The position numbers and the translations under genes are program-made. Below, in pieces: positions 5,404 through 8,566 of a stretch of 8,566 nt of DNA. Source of the stretch: an uncultured Lachnospiraceae bacterium (lineage in GTDB: Bacteria; Bacillota; Clostridia; Lachnospirales; Lachnospiraceae); the NCBI GenBank assembly GCA_934418055.1, contig CAKRWX010000091.1:1-8566 (forward strand). Direction: 5' to 3'. How positions within the stretch are numbered: position 1 is the stretch's first letter; each line of letters opens with the position of its first letter. The notes under the pieces were generated by a model. The model ran no database searches. It saw only the letters and a list, made by a program, of their open reading frames with translations, and was not told the origin of the DNA.

Positions 5404-8400
5404 ATGAACATGAGAAGGAAAGGAAGCAAGGGAAAATGGCCCGGTAAATTCCGGAAGGGACTGTCACTGGCATTGTGCGCCAGCATGGCAGGAACCGGAA
5501 TTGCGGCTCATGTGGCGTTTGCGGACACAGAGGCAGTGGTCTTAGGGGACGAGTTATTAAAAGCGACGCCGGATCAGGCAGAGAAGCTTGAGGAGGCGAC
5601 TCCATCCAATGCAGGAATGTCAGGGGAAAATTCCGGCGGAAATTCCGGTGGCCTGGCAGGCGGCTCTGGCGAGATCGGTGGAGCAGAAGCAACACCATCC
5701 AACGCCACATTTCAGATGCTGCCGCCGGATGACAACATTTTATCTGTCGGAACGGACGAGCCTTACCAGTCCATTCAGGATGCCATCAACTACATAAATG
5801 AAAAGCAAAAGGGTTCTGATGAGGCGAAGGAAGAGGACTGGATGATTCAGGTCAGGCCTGGAAGCTATGGACGTTTCCTGGTGCCGAGAACGGTAGAAAA
5901 TTTAACGATCCAGGGAACTGGAAATGATACGGTGATCCAGACAATGGATGGTTCCTCCCTGGAGTCATCCGCAGGAAGTGACCGAGGCAGCGATGCCAAT
6001 GGAATTGTGGTATGGGGCAAAAACATTACATTTAAGGATTTAAAGATCGAGAGCGGTGATTACCACCTGGACAAGGAGGGAAAGGAACTCTGGTATACTT
6101 CTGCCATCAGCACTAACGATATCATGTCAGGAACCGGAGAAGAGGCGGCCAGCGGCCTGACGCTGGATCATTGTACCTTTGAGGGCTCTGGCACCGGTAT
6201 GGGCGTGCTGCCGCTTAGAAGCGTATTTACCGTAACCGATTGCCGGTTTGAGGGCTACGAGCAGGCAATCTATTTCGCCTGTGACAATTTAGAGGCACTG
6301 GACTGGCAGATCACCGGCAATACGATCGAGGACTGCACTTACGCCATCCACGGATATTTTGGCGGAGCAGTAAGCGGGGAGGCTGAGGGCATGGCGATCC
6401 AGGGCAACACCATTTGCGGAACTAGGGATCGGTTTGCAGTGGTTGCGCTGATGGATCAGTCCAATAAAGGCTCCCTAAAGCTGGATATTTCTGATAATGA
6501 TTTTTCTTATGCGATCCTTGGCGGCATTAACCAGAGAAAAGCCGGTGACGTGGCCCAGGGAAGCATGGGAGATCTGCTGGATGCCAATGTGCTGCAGGAT
6601 CACAGCTTCGTGGCAGATGCCTATTGGTACAGTGCAGACAATTACGGAACTGCATTTTATGCGCCAAAAGAAGCAGGCAAGATTGCCGTATGGCATGCAG
6701 ATCCCCTTCAGGAATCCGATATCAAGGATAAATTCCAGGAGGCTCTTGAGGATTATGGCACTGCAGGTCAGTTTATCGAGTTCAATGCCCCGGCCCAGGA
6801 GATCTTCACTCTGGCGAAAAATGCCCTGGTGATCGAGGATTATGTGGATGCAGGTGATTTAAAGATCTCCAAGCAGGTGCTGGGAAATGATCATGATAGC
6901 ACGACATTTCACTTCAAGATCAAGCTGTCCAGAGAGGATGGAAGAGCATTGAATGGCCGCTATGATTACGTGGATGCGGCAGGCGAGAGCCACACAGCAG
7001 CTCTGGAAGATGGAATCATGGAAATCTCCATGAAAAATGGCGAGAGCGTGGTGGTGAAAGATCTGCTTCCGGGTACGAAATATGAGGTGAGCGAGGCGGA
7101 AAATAGTGCTTACACTGCTTCTTGTGCCGTTCCGTCCGGCCAGATCGAGGCGAAGGTGGAAAAAGAGGTGGTATTCCAGAATACTTATCATGGTTCCGGA
7201 CTGCCGGTGATCCCGTCTCCAGACTGGAGTATTTCCAAGTCCAAAACCGCAGAGCCGCTGGACAAAGATTTTCAGTCCAAGGTGACGCTGGCCTTACCAG
7301 CTTATGATTATAAACCGTCTGTGGATGTAGTCATGGTAGTGGATGTTTCCAGCAGCATGAAAGATTCAGATATCACAGAGGCGAAAAAGGCTGCTCTTGC
7401 TATGTGTGGGGAATTGGAAAGCCGGGATAAGATTTCTTCCAGAATCGGAATCGTGACATTTGATAAGACTGCACATGATCTGACCAATGGACTGGTATCC
7501 GTGGCGGAGGCGAAAAAAGCCATCGGAGAGATCAAGCCGTCCTCTGATACGAATATGATGGCAGGTCTGATGGCTGGCAAAGCGATGCTAGACCAGGGCA
7601 CTGCGGATGACAAATATCTGGTGCTGTTAAGTGATGGCATTCCGATCTACTGGGTCAATGACCAGGGAGAGGCAGTCAGCAAGATTTTATACAGATATAC
7701 AGAATTGGATGCAGATGGAAACCCAGTGATTGCAAGCCAGGAGCCAGCAGGATCAGAACCAGAGGGCTCCACCTCGGATATGAGTATCGTAAAATCCATT
7801 GACGAGATCCTGGCATATCAGGATTGGGATACCGATGTGGATGAATGGATCCAGCAGAGCAACACTGGAGCAATCTGGGACAATGGATATAAGCACACCA
7901 ACATTGAAAAGAGCATTTACATGACTGCAAAATACCTGATGAGCGAGATTTTAGGCCGTTATCCGCTGAAAATGGTGGCATTTGGAACGGATAAATACCA
8001 GAACAGCACTGTTTACAAATATGGCGAGAACTTCTGTGACTGGATCGGCGCCCAGGAAGGTGTTTCTTATTATAAGGTAAAGAAACCAGGCTATGGAGGG
8101 GAAAGTGGAGAACTGGTGCAGGCATTCGAGGAGATCACCAATGAAATGATCCATGTGGTAGATGCCGGAAGCAGTGTGATCGATGAGATCGGAAAGACCG
8201 GGGACTATGATTTTGCCTTTGTCAATGATGCAGTCGGGCTTGTGATGAACGTGGATGGAAAGGAAGAAGCAGCTGAGAAGATCGGGGAAAATACTTACGG
8301 TTTCGTGAAAAACAACCAGGTGGCAGATGGGTATGAGTTTGTTTTGTATTATCACCCGGACGGCTGCTCCTATAAGGGAAACACTTACGGCGAAAGCTTT

Positions 8401-8566
8401 GTGTGGAAGATCAATGTACCGGTAACGATCGATCATCCGGTGCAGTTGTCCTATCAGGTAAAACTGACGAATCCTAAGACGGAGGCAGGGACTTACGGAA
8501 CCTATGACCGGGATGGAAAAGCCGGTTATGAGGGGCTTTACACCAACAATATGGCAGTTCTGTATC
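5404..8566 (+). CDS. Large secreted vWA-domain adhesin-like protein, 5' part (3' end outside window)
   Basis: The frame is open for 1054 codons from ATG 5404 to the window edge. Residues 1-40 form a signal peptide: a long basic n-region, a hydrophobic core from 20, and a likely cut after AFA (40/41). A Gly/Ser/Asn spacer follows (41-110). Residues about 112-376 look like a right-handed parallel beta-helix of the pectate-lyase-like type, with repeated short turns such as LTIQGTGN, ITFKDLKI and ITGNTIEDC. Residues about 486-595 match the pilin-type isopeptide (FctA/Spy0128-like) domain, with candidate K490, E564 and N593. A vWA domain starts near 640 with a complete MIDAS: D647, S649, S651, T716 and D744. 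An extra segment of roughly 75 residues (about 750-825) follows the LLSDG strand. The rest (about 905-1054) resembles the scaffold around vWA in Gram-positive pilus-tip adhesins. The protein probably acts outside the cell in binding. Ligand, full length and anchor are unseen. Confidence 0.88.
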   Translation, partial: MNMRRKGSKGKWPGKFRKGLSLALCASMAGTGIAAHVAFADTEAVVLGDELLKATPDQAEKLEEATPSNAGMSGENSGGNSGGLAGGSGEIGGAEATPSNATFQMLPPDDNILSVGTDEPYQSIQDAINYINEKQKGSDEAKEEDWMIQVRPGSYGRFLVPRTVENLTIQGTGNDTVIQTMDGSSLESSAGSDRGSDANGIVVWGKNITFKDLKIESGDYHLDKEGKELWYTSAISTNDIMSGTGEEAASGLTLDHCTFEGSGTGMGVLPLRSVFTVTDCRFEGYEQAIYFACDNLEALDWQITGNTIEDCTYAIHGYFGGAVSGEAEGMAIQGNTICGTRDRFAVVALMDQSNKGSLKLDISDNDFSYAILGGINQRKAGDVAQGSMGDLLDANVLQDHSFVADAYWYSADNYGTAFYAPKEAGKIAVWHADPLQESDIKDKFQEALEDYGTAGQFIEFNAPAQEIFTLAKNALVIEDYVDAGDLKISKQVLGNDHDSTTFHFKIKLSREDGRALNGRYDYVDAAGESHTAALEDGIMEISMKNGESVVVKDLLPGTKYEVSEAENSAYTASCAVPSGQIEAKVEKEVVFQNTYHGSGLPVIPSPDWSISKSKTAEPLDKDFQSKVTLALPAYDYKPSVDVVMVVDVSSSMKDSDITEAKKAALAMCGELESRDKISSRIGIVTFDKTAHDLTNGLVSVAEAKKAIGEIKPSSDTNMMAGLMAGKAMLDQGTADDKYLVLLSDGIPIYWVNDQGEAVSKILYRYTELDADGNPVIASQEPAGSEPEGSTSDMSIVKSIDEILAYQDWDTDVDEWIQQSNTGAIWDNGYKHTNIEKSIYMTAKYLMSEILGRYPLKMVAFGTDKYQNSTVYKYGENFCDWIGAQEGVSYYKVKKPGYGGESGELVQAFEEITNEMIHVVDAGSSVIDEIGKTGDYDFAFVNDAVGLVMNVDGKEEAAEKIGENTYGFVKNNQVADGYEFVLYYHPDGCSYKGNTYGESFVWKINVPVTIDHPVQLSYQVKLTNPKTEAGTYGTYDRDGKAGYEGLYTNNMAVLY
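5596..5706 (+). repeat. Spacer with ATPSNA motifs and tandem NSGG units in the surface protein
   Basis: The codons for ATPSNA occur at 5596-5613 and again at 5689-5706, and a related ATPDQA lies earlier at 5563-5580. Between them two 12-bp tandem units (5629-5640 and 5641-5652, AATTCCGGCGGA and a near copy) encode NSGG twice within a Gly-rich run. The synonymous codons of the two ATPSNA copies differ, so the peptide is kept by selection or is old. It is likely a flexible spacer between signal peptide and beta-helix. Confidence 0.7.

Noticed and set aside
4821..5486. Minus-strand open frame of 221 codons overlapping the MATE start
   Set aside because: It is a shifted frame over the MATE coding sequence and runs across the promoter region. 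It has low-complexity content, no ribosome binding site and no family resemblance.
7676..8436. Two long minus-strand open frames (7676-8125 and 7951-8436)
   Set aside because: Both lie antisense inside the well-supported vWA protein, overlap each other, and show Cys/His/Ser-rich translations typical of shadow frames.

Overview
The window looks like chromosomal DNA of a gut-type clostridial Firmicute, most likely Lachnospiraceae. The pointers are clostridial cell wall-binding repeats of the SxWKKLTYNG / TGW...YYL type, a vWA surface protein with ATPSNA spacers, sigma-A-like promoters with purine-rich Shine-Dalgarno sites, and an 11-helix sodium symporter beside a type I DAHP synthase. This assignment rests on sequence style and is an inference. 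I see no RNA gene, CRISPR array, insertion sequence or prophage gene.

Layout. (1) Positions 1-1166, plus strand: the 3' end of a secreted protein with a C-terminal cell wall-binding repeat domain, followed by a strong intrinsic terminator. (2) 1259-2287, minus strand: 3-deoxy-7-phosphoheptulonate (DAHP) synthase, the entry enzyme of the shikimate pathway. (3) 2288-2501: a divergent control region with a recognisable promoter on each side and four imperfect AT-rich direct repeats between them. (4) 2502-3833, plus: a neurotransmitter:sodium symporter (NSS) family amino acid transporter. (5) 3848-5206, minus: a MATE family efflux transporter, convergent with the symporter and only 14 bp away. 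(6) 5207-5403: a divergent region with a near-consensus promoter for the MATE gene and a strong ribosome binding site for the next gene. (7) 5404 to the window end, plus: the first 1054 codons of a very large surface protein with no stop codon before position 8566. It has a signal peptide, a spacer, a parallel beta-helix, a pilin-type isopeptide domain and a vWA domain with an intact MIDAS, followed by an adhesin-like scaffold.

How the genes fit together. The genes strictly alternate in strand (+, -, +, -, +), so each is probably transcribed on its own. DAHP synthase and the NSS transporter share one divergent promoter region. This suggests coordinated control of aromatic amino acid synthesis and amino acid uptake, which is inference. 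The two surface proteins at the ends are of different types, one non-covalently wall-bound and one adhesin-like with its anchor outside the window, and they need not be linked. The most notable items are the repeat-filled aroF/NSS control region and the beta-helix/isopeptide/vWA protein. I see no clear sign of a wholly new system.
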